From the NCBI GenBank assembly GCA_012960755.1, contig DUAT01000139.1, forward strand, positions 1-35,702: DNA of 35,702 nt, written 5' to 3'. The position numbers were made by a program, and so were the translations under genes. The stretch comes from Gammaproteobacteria bacterium. Its GTDB lineage: Bacteria; Pseudomonadota; Gammaproteobacteria; Pseudomonadales; Azotimanducaceae_A. The notes below the pieces were generated by a model. The model worked only from the letters and a program-made list of their open reading frames with translations. It had not been told where the DNA came from and searched no databases. Numbering within the stretch: the first letter of the stretch is position 1; every line of letters starts with the position of its first letter. Shown in pieces: positions 22,648 through 31,380 of the stretch.

Positions 22648-24285
22648 CTAGTACTGCGATTTCTTGGCTTCCATATTGGACTTCACATCAATCAACACGG
22701 TCTGGCCATCTGCATTGAGTTGTTTGGCCTGTTCCAGTGCCGGTGCCATTTCTGACACTTTTTCGACTCGAAGTCCGGTAGCACCCATACCCTCGGCAAT
22801 TTTTGCGTAGTCACCCTGCATATGAGAGACCCCGTACTTTTCCCGCGCGTTAGGAAATCCACCCGGGTAGGTCGCCATGCCGCCGTTATTGAGTAGCACC
22901 GTGGTGATGGCGAAACCGCTACGGGAGGCTGTTTCGATATCAAGCCCGGACATGCCAAAGGCACCGTCGCCCATCAGGTTGAGACAGAATTTGTCCGGGT
23001 TGGCGATCTTGGCTCCAATCATCAGAGGAATGCCAAAGCCAAGATGCGTCGTCTTTCCCCAGCCGACATAGCTCCTGGGTGCGGTCGCGGTGTAAAACGG
23101 TACAATTGAATCCCGTGGCGCACCTGCATCGTGGGTCACAATACTGTTCTCGCGGTCAAGGGTTTTGTTGATTTCGTTGATGATCCTGTAGGTGTTCAAC
23201 GGCTCCTCATCCGACTCCAGCAAAGGTTGCCATTCCGCGAGCCATTCAGCTTTCACGGCGGCAATTTCAGCTTTGTTTTTTTCTCCGTCACCCATGCCCT
23301 TGTCACCAACCCGGCCTTTTATTTCATCAATCAACGCGTCGATGGTCAGTCTGGTATCACCCAGCAAGCCAATATCAACTGCCTCATCCTTGTTGATATC
23401 AGCCGGGTTGTTGGTGTTCTGGATTAGAATTTTCTTATTGCGTATGGGTTGCCCATAGAAGGTGCGGGTCAGACTCGACCCCAGGGCCAGAATCAGGTCG
23501 CACTCAGTCAGCCATTTTGCTGCCGCCTTGGTGGTCAGACCACTACCGGCACCCAGGCACAAGGGGTGTCGTTCATCCATCGCGGATTTACCAGGCATGG
23601 TACAGAAAACTGGCAAGCCTGTGAGTTCAGCCAGTTTTTTCAACGCGTCCGTCGCGTCACTCAGCAATACACCCTGACCAGCCCAGAGGAGGGGGTTTTT
23701 AGCCGATATCAAGGCATCGACCGTATCTTTGATATCACCCGCTGAGGGTTGATGTTGTGAAACAACCGGGGATTGATAATTCTGTCGGTTTTCAGGCACC
23801 TCTTTTACGCAAACATCGGCTGTCAGCTCGACGACTACGGGGCCGCCAGGCCCGTTGCGGATCGCATGAATTGCGCGCCGCATCACAGCGCCCACATCCT
23901 GCGGGCGATAAATAGCTTCTGCACTTTTTACAATACCCGGGTAGTTACGACTTGCTGAGAAATTAGGTTTTACACCCAGCTGATTCAGCATAATACCCCC
24001 TGGCAGAACCAGAATAGGGATGTTGTCAGCGTAAGCCTGCGCAATACCGCCCATGGCGTTTTCCGCTCCTGCCTGGGACTGAATTGCCACGACACCAAAT
24101 TTCTGTCCTGAGCTGGTTCTGCTGAACCCATCGGCTGCCATGATTGCACCGCGTTCGTGTCGAAAGGCTACCGGGCGGATGCCTTCAATGGCTGCAGCTT
24201 CGATCAGTGGGTTGCTGGGGTAACAGGTGATTGTTTCGACCCCTTCGCTTTTCAGTATCTTTGCGATGTAATCGGTACCGTTCAA
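22648..24285 (-). CDS. thiamine diphosphate-requiring enzyme, acetolactate synthase-like
   Basis: A 545-residue ThDP enzyme with three domains. The N-terminal Pyr domain has the catalytic Glu in FRHERGAIMAADG, the middle domain has LLWAGQGV and LALGSSL, and the C-terminal ThDP/Mg domain has MGDGAFGMSG and NNGGMATYPGG (GDG-x-NN). The start is TTG at 24285, supported by GGAGTAA eight bases upstream. No regulatory subunit is present, so a catabolic ThDP enzyme (decarboxylase, oxalyl-CoA decarboxylase-like or carboligase) is as likely as acetolactate synthase. It is divergent from the DUF6986 gene with a 150-bp shared gap. The substrate remains open. Confidence 0.85.
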   Translation of the reverse strand: MNGTDYIAKILKSEGVETITCYPSNPLIEAAAIEGIRPVAFRHERGAIMAADGFSRTSSGQKFGVVAIQSQAGAENAMGGIAQAYADNIPILVLPGGIMLNQLGVKPNFSASRNYPGIVKSAEAIYRPQDVGAVMRRAIHAIRNGPGGPVVVELTADVCVKEVPENRQNYQSPVVSQHQPSAGDIKDTVDALISAKNPLLWAGQGVLLSDATDALKKLAELTGLPVFCTMPGKSAMDERHPLCLGAGSGLTTKAAAKWLTECDLILALGSSLTRTFYGQPIRNKKILIQNTNNPADINKDEAVDIGLLGDTRLTIDALIDEIKGRVGDKGMGDGEKNKAEIAAVKAEWLAEWQPLLESDEEPLNTYRIINEINKTLDRENSIVTHDAGAPRDSIVPFYTATAPRSYVGWGKTTHLGFGIPLMIGAKIANPDKFCLNLMGDGAFGMSGLDIETASRSGFAITTVLLNNGGMATYPGGFPNAREKYGVSHMQGDYAKIAEGMGATGLRVEKVSEMAPALEQAKQLNADGQTVLIDVKSNMEAKKSQY

Positions 24286-24435
24286 TGCGTTACTCCAGAA
24301 TTGGTATTAACGGCTGACCATATCATACAGCAGCTTCTGTTTGTTGCTTGGCGTGCCCGTCTGCTTCGGATACTTTTTTCCTTCTGTGCTTCTGCTTGGT
24401 TTAGTATTCATCTTTTCTATTTTGGGCGCCTGAAC

Positions 24436-25821
24436 GTGCAGCAAACCATCAATAATTCCCAGCTTGAACCCCTGCTGGCGAAACTGGCTGAATCAAACCT
24501 GGAATTTGCCTCGCGTTTTCAGGGGTTATCAACCCGACGGCAACCGGTGCATACGCTTTACGGCGGCGCGAATTTGTACAAACCCGGGGCAGCGCAAAAA
24601 ATTGCCATGCTGGCCCAGCGTCATTTCGCTTCTTATGCACAGGACTATACTCAAATGGCAAGAGCGCTTGGGTTTGCCGGTGAAGAATCCCTCGAAACCG
24701 AGGCTGAGGTGCCCGGATCACCTGCCTGGATTGCGAAGGCAGTTTATGACCGCGTAAAACTCAAGTTACACTCAGAGGCCATAGAAAATCACCGGGTTGA
24801 TTTCGAAGACGGTTACGGGGTGAGAAGTGATGAGGAAGAAGATGGTCACGCGCTCAGTGCATCAGACGCCATGGCAGACGGGTTTTCGAAAAGCGAGCTG
24901 CCGCCATTTGTTGGTATCAGAATCAAAGCACTGACCGAAGAAGCCAAACAACGTTCACTCAGGACTCTGGATATTTTCGTAACGAATCTTGTAGCCAAAC
25001 AGGGGAAACTGCCGGATCAATTTATGGTCACCTTGCCAAAAGTCATCTCTGAGGTTCAGGTCGATGTGCTCTGTGAGTTTCTTGATTTACTGGAGGACAG
25101 AGTAGGGATTGAGCCTGGCCATATCAAAGTGGAACTGATGCTGGAGAACGTCCAGAGTCTGTTCAACGTCGACGGTAAAGCGGGATTGCCAGGGTTCGTG
25201 AGGGCAGGTCGTGGGCGTGTGAGCTGTATGATTCTTGGCACCTTCGATTATACCGCGACGTGTAATGTTGCCTCAACATTCCAAAGTCACGTCCATCCGG
25301 CTGCAGATTTCGCCCGGCAAATGATGTTAGCCAGTTTGATGGGGACTGAAGTGGCATTGTCAGATGGCATCACCAATATTATACCCATCCCGCCCAACAA
25401 GGGCACTGATCTTAGCGATGAGCAGTCCCTGGAAAACCAACAAGTTGTCTATGCCGCCTGGAAGCTTCACTTTGACAATATTTTACATTCAATGAAATTA
25501 GGCTTTTACCAGGGCTGGGACCTGAATCCCGCACAGATTCCGGTTCGCTTTGCTGCCGTTTATTATTTTTTTCTGATGGGTTTAAAAGATTCGACGGAGC
25601 GCCTGCGAACGTTTATCGACAAGGCTGCCCAGGCCTCCCTGGTGGGCAACACGTTTGACGATGCAGCCACCGGACAGGGGCTGGTAAATTTTTTTGTTAA
25701 TGGTATCGGTTGTGGTGCGTTAACGGAAGACGAGGCGCTGGCGACCGGTCTCACCCTTGAAGAGCTCCTTGATCGTTCATTCCAGAAGATAGTGGAAAAC
25801 AGAACCGGGAGCCCCTCGTAG
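24436..25821 (+). CDS. DUF6986 family aldolase-like protein (PEP/pyruvate TIM-barrel relative)
   Basis: A 461-residue protein from GTG 24436. VHTLYGGANLYK near the N-terminus, RVDFEDGYGVRSDEEEDGHA, FVGIRIKALTEE, LELMLENVQS-type VELMLENVQSLF and the GTFDYTA strand are those of DUF6986, a group sometimes annotated phosphoenolpyruvate kinase and probably sharing the HpcH/HpaI (malyl-CoA lyase, citrate lyase beta) barrel. The DFEDG and ELMLE acidic residues are the likely Mg2+ ligands. Longer frames start at 24157 but read opposite the ThDP gene. Its TAG overlaps the next GTG (TAGTG). Aldol or Claisen cleavage of an acyl-CoA or hydroxyacid is a hypothesis. Confidence 0.75.
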   Translation: MQQTINNSQLEPLLAKLAESNLEFASRFQGLSTRRQPVHTLYGGANLYKPGAAQKIAMLAQRHFASYAQDYTQMARALGFAGEESLETEAEVPGSPAWIAKAVYDRVKLKLHSEAIENHRVDFEDGYGVRSDEEEDGHALSASDAMADGFSKSELPPFVGIRIKALTEEAKQRSLRTLDIFVTNLVAKQGKLPDQFMVTLPKVISEVQVDVLCEFLDLLEDRVGIEPGHIKVELMLENVQSLFNVDGKAGLPGFVRAGRGRVSCMILGTFDYTATCNVASTFQSHVHPAADFARQMMLASLMGTEVALSDGITNIIPIPPNKGTDLSDEQSLENQQVVYAAWKLHFDNILHSMKLGFYQGWDLNPAQIPVRFAAVYYFFLMGLKDSTERLRTFIDKAAQASLVGNTFDDAATGQGLVNFFVNGIGCGALTEDEALATGLTLEELLDRSFQKIVENRTGSPS

Positions 25822-27443
25822 TGCTCGTTAGTGAAGTGCTGGGCCAGTGTGAACAGTTAGTAGCTAAGGGCTTATCCTACATTAAGCAAGCGACCGAAGT
25901 TGATGGAAAGGTTGCAACTGCCAAACTGGATGATCACCAACAGGCGATCTATGATCTGGCGGTGAGTTACGCCGAAGTAAAGAGTGCGCAACATTTTTTC
26001 CTGTTTGCGACAGATCACGACGCACATGAACAGGATCTTTCAAATCTTTTCAGTGCCGAGGTGATCAGTAACATCCTGTCAAGATTGCGGCGTGCGCCTT
26101 CTGATATGGGTCTGGCCCCTGACGATTTTGAAATCGAAAAGTCCGCATTTGAATATATTGGCTCACAGTTAGAAAAAAGTACCCTGAGGCGACTCGGCGC
26201 CCGTATTGCAGAAACAAATGGCCATCTCGGCGCCCGCGGCCTGGAAGAAGACAAGCAAATGATGGCGGATACATTCCACCAATTCGCCGATGATGTGGTA
26301 GCCCCCCTGGCCGAGGACATTCATCGCCAAGACCAGATGATTCCCGATGAAATTCTCGATGGACTGCGCCAGCTCGGTTGCTTTGGACTCTCAGTCCCGG
26401 AACGATTCGGCGGCTTGTTACCCGATGATCATGAAGACAGCCTGGGTATGATTGTGGTCACCGAAGAACTGTCCCGGGCATCACTCGGCGGCGCTGGCAG
26501 CCTGATCACAAGACCTGAAATTATGGCCCGGGCGCTGTTGGAGGGAGGAACAGCGGAACAACAGGCGACCTGGCTTCCAAAGCTCGCCCAGGGAGAACCC
26601 TTGTGCGGGATTGCTATTACAGAGCCTGACTATGGGTCAGATGTTGCTTCCATGCGTCTCAAGGCAATCCAGGTCGAAGGCGGCTGGTTGTTAAGTGGCG
26701 CCAAAACCTGGAGTACCTTCGCCGGTAAGTCGGGCGTTCTGCTAACCCTCGCACGAACCAATCCCGATGTGAGCCAGGGTCATCGGGGATTAAGTTTGTT
26801 TATGTGTGAAAAACCGACGACAGACGATCACCAGTTTCAATTCGAACAAGCCGGGGGGGGCAGATTAACCGGCACGGCAATAGCCACTATCGGATACCGC
26901 GGCATGCACTCCTATCAGTTATTCTTTGATGATTTCTTTGTTCCGGACAGCCACGTCATTGGCGAAAGCCAGGGATTGGGCCGGGGTTTTTACTTCACCA
27001 TGAGAGGTTTTATGGGCGGCCGGATCCAGACCGCTGCCAGGGCTTGCGGTGTGATGCAAGCGGCATTTGAAAAGGCCGTCAGCTACGCCAATGAACGCAA
27101 GGTGTTCGGCGAATCTATTGCCAGCTACGGCTTGACCCAGACCAAGCTGGCCAGAATGGCAGCCCATCTCGCTGCCTGTCGGCAGTATACCTATGCCGTG
27201 GGACGTATGATGGACCAGGGAAAAGGCCAAATGGAGGCTAGCCTGGTGAAACTGCTGGCCTGCAAAGCCGCAGAGTGGATCAGCCGTGAATCCATGCAGA
27301 TCCACGGCGGCATGGGATATGCGGAAGAAACTGCCGCGAGCCGGTACTGGCTGGATGCGCGGGTGCTCTCCATCTTTGAGGGAACCGAAGAAACACTCGC
27401 GTTGAAGGTGGTGGGCAGAAGTCTTGTTGAGAACGCAGACTAG
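25821..27443 (+). CDS. acyl-CoA dehydrogenase with long N-terminal extension, methylsuccinyl-CoA dehydrogenase-like
   Basis: A 540-residue flavoprotein. About 150 residues precede the acyl-CoA dehydrogenase fold, as in (2S)-methylsuccinyl-CoA dehydrogenase (Mcd, about 550 residues) of the ethylmalonyl-CoA pathway. Core features are FGLSVPERFGG, ELSRASLGGAGSLITRPEI, ITEPDYGSDVASM, TIGYRGMHSYQLFFD, GRIQTAARACGVMQAA, IHGGMGYAEE and the catalytic Glu520 in IFEGTEET. All these agree well with Mcd as I know it. Mcd oxidises methylsuccinyl-CoA to mesaconyl-CoA, with FAD and ETF. Ccr, Ecm and Mcl genes are not in the window. The GTG start shares a base with the DUF6986 stop, so the two are made together. 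Confidence 0.8.
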   Translation: MLVSEVLGQCEQLVAKGLSYIKQATEVDGKVATAKLDDHQQAIYDLAVSYAEVKSAQHFFLFATDHDAHEQDLSNLFSAEVISNILSRLRRAPSDMGLAPDDFEIEKSAFEYIGSQLEKSTLRRLGARIAETNGHLGARGLEEDKQMMADTFHQFADDVVAPLAEDIHRQDQMIPDEILDGLRQLGCFGLSVPERFGGLLPDDHEDSLGMIVVTEELSRASLGGAGSLITRPEIMARALLEGGTAEQQATWLPKLAQGEPLCGIAITEPDYGSDVASMRLKAIQVEGGWLLSGAKTWSTFAGKSGVLLTLARTNPDVSQGHRGLSLFMCEKPTTDDHQFQFEQAGGGRLTGTAIATIGYRGMHSYQLFFDDFFVPDSHVIGESQGLGRGFYFTMRGFMGGRIQTAARACGVMQAAFEKAVSYANERKVFGESIASYGLTQTKLARMAAHLAACRQYTYAVGRMMDQGKGQMEASLVKLLACKAAEWISRESMQIHGGMGYAEETAASRYWLDARVLSIFEGTEETLALKVVGRSLVENAD

Positions 27444-27459
27444 TTGTCAGGTGAAACCG

Positions 27460-28821
27460 ATGTCCCCCCATGAGAAGGAATCCGACGTTTTACTCATTGA
27501 TGCGCATACTCTGAAGGATTTGGAAATCTTCGAATCCGACACAGGCGGGACCTGCCTCTTCCAGTTCTGTAATCTCTCGCAGACAGGCGGCGGAGCGAAG
27601 GCACTGCGACGGCGTATGGAACACCCATGGTCAAATGCTGACCGCATACGTGCAACCCAGGAATCCATCGGCTTCATCCTCGCGCAACGGCAGGCCTTCG
27701 ACAAGCAGCCGCCCGCTCACGCGACCAGACGGGTAGCGCGCTATTCGCATGAGGCTCTGCCGGTTGTGACTCACGATAACCCGCTGGAGTTCAGCCTCGG
27801 CGCCTTATCGCTGTGGGCTAACCAGGGCCGCTATTACTTCAACATCGCATACGGGGTACAAATTACATGCGGCCTGATCCGTGCGCTGCGGCGTTTTGTC
27901 GATCAAGATGCACTGGTGTCACCTGTCGGCGAATTGGCCCCTTACTTCGAGGAAATGCGGGAACTGCTTACCCGACCGAGATTGTCCCGGGTCCCCGATC
28001 AGGAAATAGGCGGCGGGATCTGGAAGATCCTGCGTCTCGATCAGGTTTTCCGCCTGCATGAGAAGGTCGCAATTAACCGGCTACTACAGCTCATCTATGA
28101 AATCGACGCACTGGTTTCAATGGCGGATGTCACCAACAAGTATGGGTTTATCCTGCCGCGTATCGAAGCGGGGCAACTCCACGTACGCGCAGAAGGCCTG
28201 GTACACCCCTTTCTGCCGGAAGCTGTGGCTAATCCGGTAGCACTTGATCAGCAACGCCGGGTACTCTTTCTGACCGGGCCGAATATGGCGGGTAAAACAA
28301 CCTACCTGCGCGCCTTCGCCACGGCGTTTTACCTTGCGCACATGGGCATGGGTGTGCCCGCGCGCAGCTTTGATTTCGTGCCCGCACAGCGCTTGTTCAG
28401 CACCATATCACTCAATGACGACCTGAGTGGCGGAATCAGCTATTTCCGAGCCGAAGCGTTACGCGTTAAGGCGATCGCCAGCGCCCTCGCAGAGGGATAT
28501 CGTGTCGTCGCTTTGATGGACGAGCCCTTCAAGGGGACGAACATTAAGGATGCGTTCGATGCTTCGCTGGCGATCCTGGAGCGGTTCGCTGTCAGGGAGA
28601 ATTGCCTGTTCATGTTCTCCTCTCACCTGATCGAGTTGAGGGAACAGCTCGATACCAGCAGCCAGATTGACTGCGCTTATTTTGACGCGAAAGAGCACAC
28701 CGAACGTTTGAGCTTCGACTATCTGCTGCGTCCCGGCGTTTCGAACCAGCGGCTCGGTATGCGCGTGTTGCGCGAAGAGGGAATCTTTGAACTACTGGAT
28801 GGGAGTCCCTCGGGGGCCTGA
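27460..28821 (+). CDS. MutS-related ATPase, short form
   Basis: A 453-residue MutS-family protein from ATG 27460, preceded by AGGTGA at good spacing. It keeps the core (lever) domain, seen in GGTCLFQFCNLSQTGGGAKALRRR, and the ABC-type ATPase domain: Walker A GPNMAGKTT (273-281), DDLSGGISYFRAE (about 320-332), Walker B VVALMDEP (349-356) and the switch His in SSHLIEL (about 390). The mismatch-recognition domain I (with its Phe-x-Glu) and the connector are absent, so it is not canonical MutS; MutS2-like Smr or KOW extensions are absent too. Role unknown, possibly recombination or quality control. It sits between two acyl-CoA dehydrogenase genes, and its codons look somewhat more G+C-rich than its neighbours. 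Confidence 0.8.
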   Translation: MSPHEKESDVLLIDAHTLKDLEIFESDTGGTCLFQFCNLSQTGGGAKALRRRMEHPWSNADRIRATQESIGFILAQRQAFDKQPPAHATRRVARYSHEALPVVTHDNPLEFSLGALSLWANQGRYYFNIAYGVQITCGLIRALRRFVDQDALVSPVGELAPYFEEMRELLTRPRLSRVPDQEIGGGIWKILRLDQVFRLHEKVAINRLLQLIYEIDALVSMADVTNKYGFILPRIEAGQLHVRAEGLVHPFLPEAVANPVALDQQRRVLFLTGPNMAGKTTYLRAFATAFYLAHMGMGVPARSFDFVPAQRLFSTISLNDDLSGGISYFRAEALRVKAIASALAEGYRVVALMDEPFKGTNIKDAFDASLAILERFAVRENCLFMFSSHLIELREQLDTSSQIDCAYFDAKEHTERLSFDYLLRPGVSNQRLGMRVLREEGIFELLDGSPSGA

Positions 28822-28877
28822 GGCTACCTCCCTAAGCTAAATTCACGCCGGTGGGTCGCATCCATGCCGGACTTCAT

Positions 28878-28883
28878 TATAAT
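28878..28883 (+). promoter_or_regulatory. candidate -10 element of the second acyl-CoA dehydrogenase gene
   Basis: A perfect TATAAT lies 51 bp before the ATG at 28934, inside the palindrome CATTATAATG (28876-28885). No good -35 is present (GTCGCA at 28855-28860 has three matches with 17-bp spacing). This suggests the dehydrogenase is transcribed separately from mutS. Confidence 0.35.
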
Positions 28884-28933
28884 GAGCAATTTTAAAGTTT
28901 AGCGATTGCTGTGAGCAGTAACAGGGGATATTG

Positions 28934-30148
28934 ATGGACCTGAAATTTAGCGAAGAAGACTTTTTATTCCAAAAAGAGGTACGGGAATGGATCAGGGAAA
29001 ACTACCCCGAAGAAATGCGTCAGCGGCACAAGCGCAGTGCCAACGGCCACCTGGATAAGGAGGACCATGTCTACTGGCAGCAGGCCTTGTATAAAAAAGG
29101 CTGGGCAGGTCTTAACTGGCCAGGTGAGTATGGCGGGCCCGAATTCACCCCAACCCAGAGATATCTTTATGACCTTGAAATGGACTCTGCCGATGCGCTG
29201 GGCGTAATGCCATTCGGGCAATCCATGGTGGCGCCGGTCATCATGAAATATGGTACTGAGGAGCAGAAGCAGCAATTTCTGCCTGATATTCTCTCGACCA
29301 GGGTCTGGTGGTGCCAGGGTTACTCTGAACCTGGCGCGGGCTCTGATCTTGCCTCCCTGCGAACCAAAGCTGTTCGTGATGGCGATGACTATGTGGTTAA
29401 CGGCGCCAAGACATGGAACACCTTGGGTCAATACGCCGATATGATTTTCTGCCTGGTGAGAACCAGTGACGAAGATATCCGGCAAATGGGGATCTCCTTC
29501 TTGTTAATCGATATGCATACACCAGGTATCGAGGTGCGACCCATCATTACCATCGATGGACCCTCAGAGGGTCGGCAGGAAATCAACGAAATCCACTTTG
29601 CCGACGTTCGAGTGCCGGTCACCAACCTGATTGGTGAGGAAGGTAAAGGCTGGACTTATGCCAAGTATCTGCTGGAATTTGAACGCGGTAATGCGTATTC
29701 CCATGGACTAAAGGCTGGTCTGGCAGGCTTGCGTGAAATTGCAGCGAACGAGTCTGGTTCTGATGGCCAACCCCTGATCGAAGACGAATCGTTCCAGGCG
29801 AGGTTGACCCAGGTTGAAATTGATATTCATGCGATGGAATTTACTGAGCTCAGAATTCTAAGTAGTTTATCCACGGGTAAAAATGTTGGACCGGAGTCCT
29901 CGTTGCTTAAATGCCGGGGTACTGAGTTGCAGCAGATACTGACTGAATTGACACTTGAAGCCGTCGGCAACTATGCCGCCCCGTTTGAGAACACCGGCTC
30001 GATTAAGGGGAGCAATTTCGAACCCATTGGTCCTGAATATGCCAACGCCGCCGCCCCCTCGTATTTCAATGCCCGCAAAGTATCAATCTATGCAGGTTCG
30101 AATGAAATCCAGAGGAACATCATGGCAAAAATGGTCCTCGGGCTCTGA
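28934..30148 (+). CDS. acyl-CoA dehydrogenase family protein (pimeloyl-CoA dehydrogenase large-subunit-like)
   Basis: A 404-residue acyl-CoA dehydrogenase starting MDLKFSEEDFLFQKEVREW; AGGGGA precedes the ATG at a spacing of 6. GYSEPGAGSDLASLRTKA, VNGAKTWNTLGQYAD and EINEIHFADVRVP are FAD-binding and substrate regions. The C-terminal IYAGSNEIQRNI has Ala387 where most acyl-CoA dehydrogenases carry the catalytic Glu (YEGT). This occurs in one subunit of heterodimeric enzymes such as the PimC/PimD type, so a small subunit partner is likely to be elsewhere. Probably acts in beta-oxidation of branched or dicarboxylic acyl-CoA. It is convergent with the amino acid dehydrogenase gene. Confidence 0.85.
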   Translation: MDLKFSEEDFLFQKEVREWIRENYPEEMRQRHKRSANGHLDKEDHVYWQQALYKKGWAGLNWPGEYGGPEFTPTQRYLYDLEMDSADALGVMPFGQSMVAPVIMKYGTEEQKQQFLPDILSTRVWWCQGYSEPGAGSDLASLRTKAVRDGDDYVVNGAKTWNTLGQYADMIFCLVRTSDEDIRQMGISFLLIDMHTPGIEVRPIITIDGPSEGRQEINEIHFADVRVPVTNLIGEEGKGWTYAKYLLEFERGNAYSHGLKAGLAGLREIAANESGSDGQPLIEDESFQARLTQVEIDIHAMEFTELRILSSLSTGKNVGPESSLLKCRGTELQQILTELTLEAVGNYAAPFENTGSIKGSNFEPIGPEYANAAAPSYFNARKVSIYAGSNEIQRNIMAKMVLGL

Positions 30149-30176
30149 TTCTGATTTTCTTTCGCTAGTACAGAGG

Positions 30177-31310
30177 CTAAGCCACCTGTCCGAATGAGGA
30201 TGACAAAAACCTGCTTTCGGCTAGTTGATCTGCCATGATCTGAGTCGACGCCTGTTGTTCTTCGGACATGGTGAAGAGTTGCGACAAGGTGTCACCAATG
30301 CTGTCAATATGCTTGATCACTCTATGGTGATCGTATTGAGTGGAATCCTTGTTTTTGTGAACCTCGTTATTTTGAACCTTGCTTTCACGCTCGTAGTAGA
30401 TGTCTATAATTCCACCCGCATTGATAACGTAGTCAGGCGCATAAATAATGCCCTTGTGGAACAGGTAGTCTCCTGCTGCGTTGTTCTCCAACTGATTGTT
30501 GGCTGCTCCCGCGACAACGGGCGCGTGCATTTCGACAAGAGTATTTAAGCTTAAGGCACCGCCGAGAGCACAAGGTGAATACACGTCAACGTTGAGTTTG
30601 TGTATTTTATCATGATCAACAACGCCAACAGCACTAATCCGCTGCACCGCTTCAATGGCGGGGGCGTACCTGTCAGCGACAAAAACATCAGCACCGGCGT
30701 CAACTAACATTTTCACCAGGTTGCGGCCAACATTGCCAACACCTTTTACGGCGATTTTTACGCCGTCCAGGTCCGCTGTGCCAAATCGCTGCCGGACACT
30801 TGCCCTGATGCCAACAAAGACACCATACGCCGTCGAGGGTGATGGGTCGCCGCTGGCCGTTGTACCATCTTTAAGTTTCTTGTCATGAATACCTGCAACA
30901 AACTCGGTTGTGGTAGCCATGATTTCCATGTCCTCAACACTTGTGCCGGAGTCTTCCGCTATGATGTAGTGGCCCTGCAGCGTGTCCACAAAGCTGCCCA
31001 TAGAGCACATCAACCCTTTCGATTTAATGACCTGCGGGTCGCCAACGATGACGGCCTTGCCACCACCCAGGGGAAGATTGGCAACCGCTGATTTGTAGGT
31101 CATCCCCCGAGATAACCTGAGTACATCTTTGATTGCATCCGCCTCTGTTTTATAAGGCCAGATTCGGCAGCCGCCCAGGGCTGGCCCTCGGTTACGATTG
31201 TGGATTGAAATGAAGGCCAGTAAGCCGGTTTTCTTATCGTGACAGCGCACCAGTTTTTCATGGTTGGCAAAATCTTCGTGGCTGGATACGTCTACATCTT
31301 CGATGTTCAT
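30177..31310 (-). CDS. Leu/Phe/Val dehydrogenase family amino acid dehydrogenase
   Basis: A 377-residue NAD-dependent amino acid dehydrogenase. The catalytic Lys is in NLPLGGGKAVIVGD and the substrate-binding Lys region is ALGGCRIWPY with GMTYKSA. The NAD motif is KGVGNVGRNLV, and AEDSGTSVEDM carries the conserved Asp. The ATG at 31310 (MNIEDVD) is chosen since CAGGA lies upstream; a frame from 31334 adds eight residues. It oxidises leucine, valine or phenylalanine to the ketoacid. The gene next to it (IorAB fusion) oxidises arylpyruvates or other ketoacids, so the two could act in sequence. Confidence 0.88.
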   Translation of the reverse strand: MNIEDVDVSSHEDFANHEKLVRCHDKKTGLLAFISIHNRNRGPALGGCRIWPYKTEADAIKDVLRLSRGMTYKSAVANLPLGGGKAVIVGDPQVIKSKGLMCSMGSFVDTLQGHYIIAEDSGTSVEDMEIMATTTEFVAGIHDKKLKDGTTASGDPSPSTAYGVFVGIRASVRQRFGTADLDGVKIAVKGVGNVGRNLVKMLVDAGADVFVADRYAPAIEAVQRISAVGVVDHDKIHKLNVDVYSPCALGGALSLNTLVEMHAPVVAGAANNQLENNAAGDYLFHKGIIYAPDYVINAGGIIDIYYERESKVQNNEVHKNKDSTQYDHHRVIKHIDSIGDTLSQLFTMSEEQQASTQIMADQLAESRFLSSSFGQVA

Positions 31311-31380
31311 CGTGAATTCCTGTGTATTTCTCATCCGTCGTTGACGAAAAGCTATCTGTTCTCTTGGATTAGCGATTCAG

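Noticed and set aside
24157..24435. Extended N-terminus of the DUF6986 protein (93 extra codons)
   Set aside because: Most of it reads antisense to the ThDP enzyme gene and its start; the family begins near the GTG at 24436.
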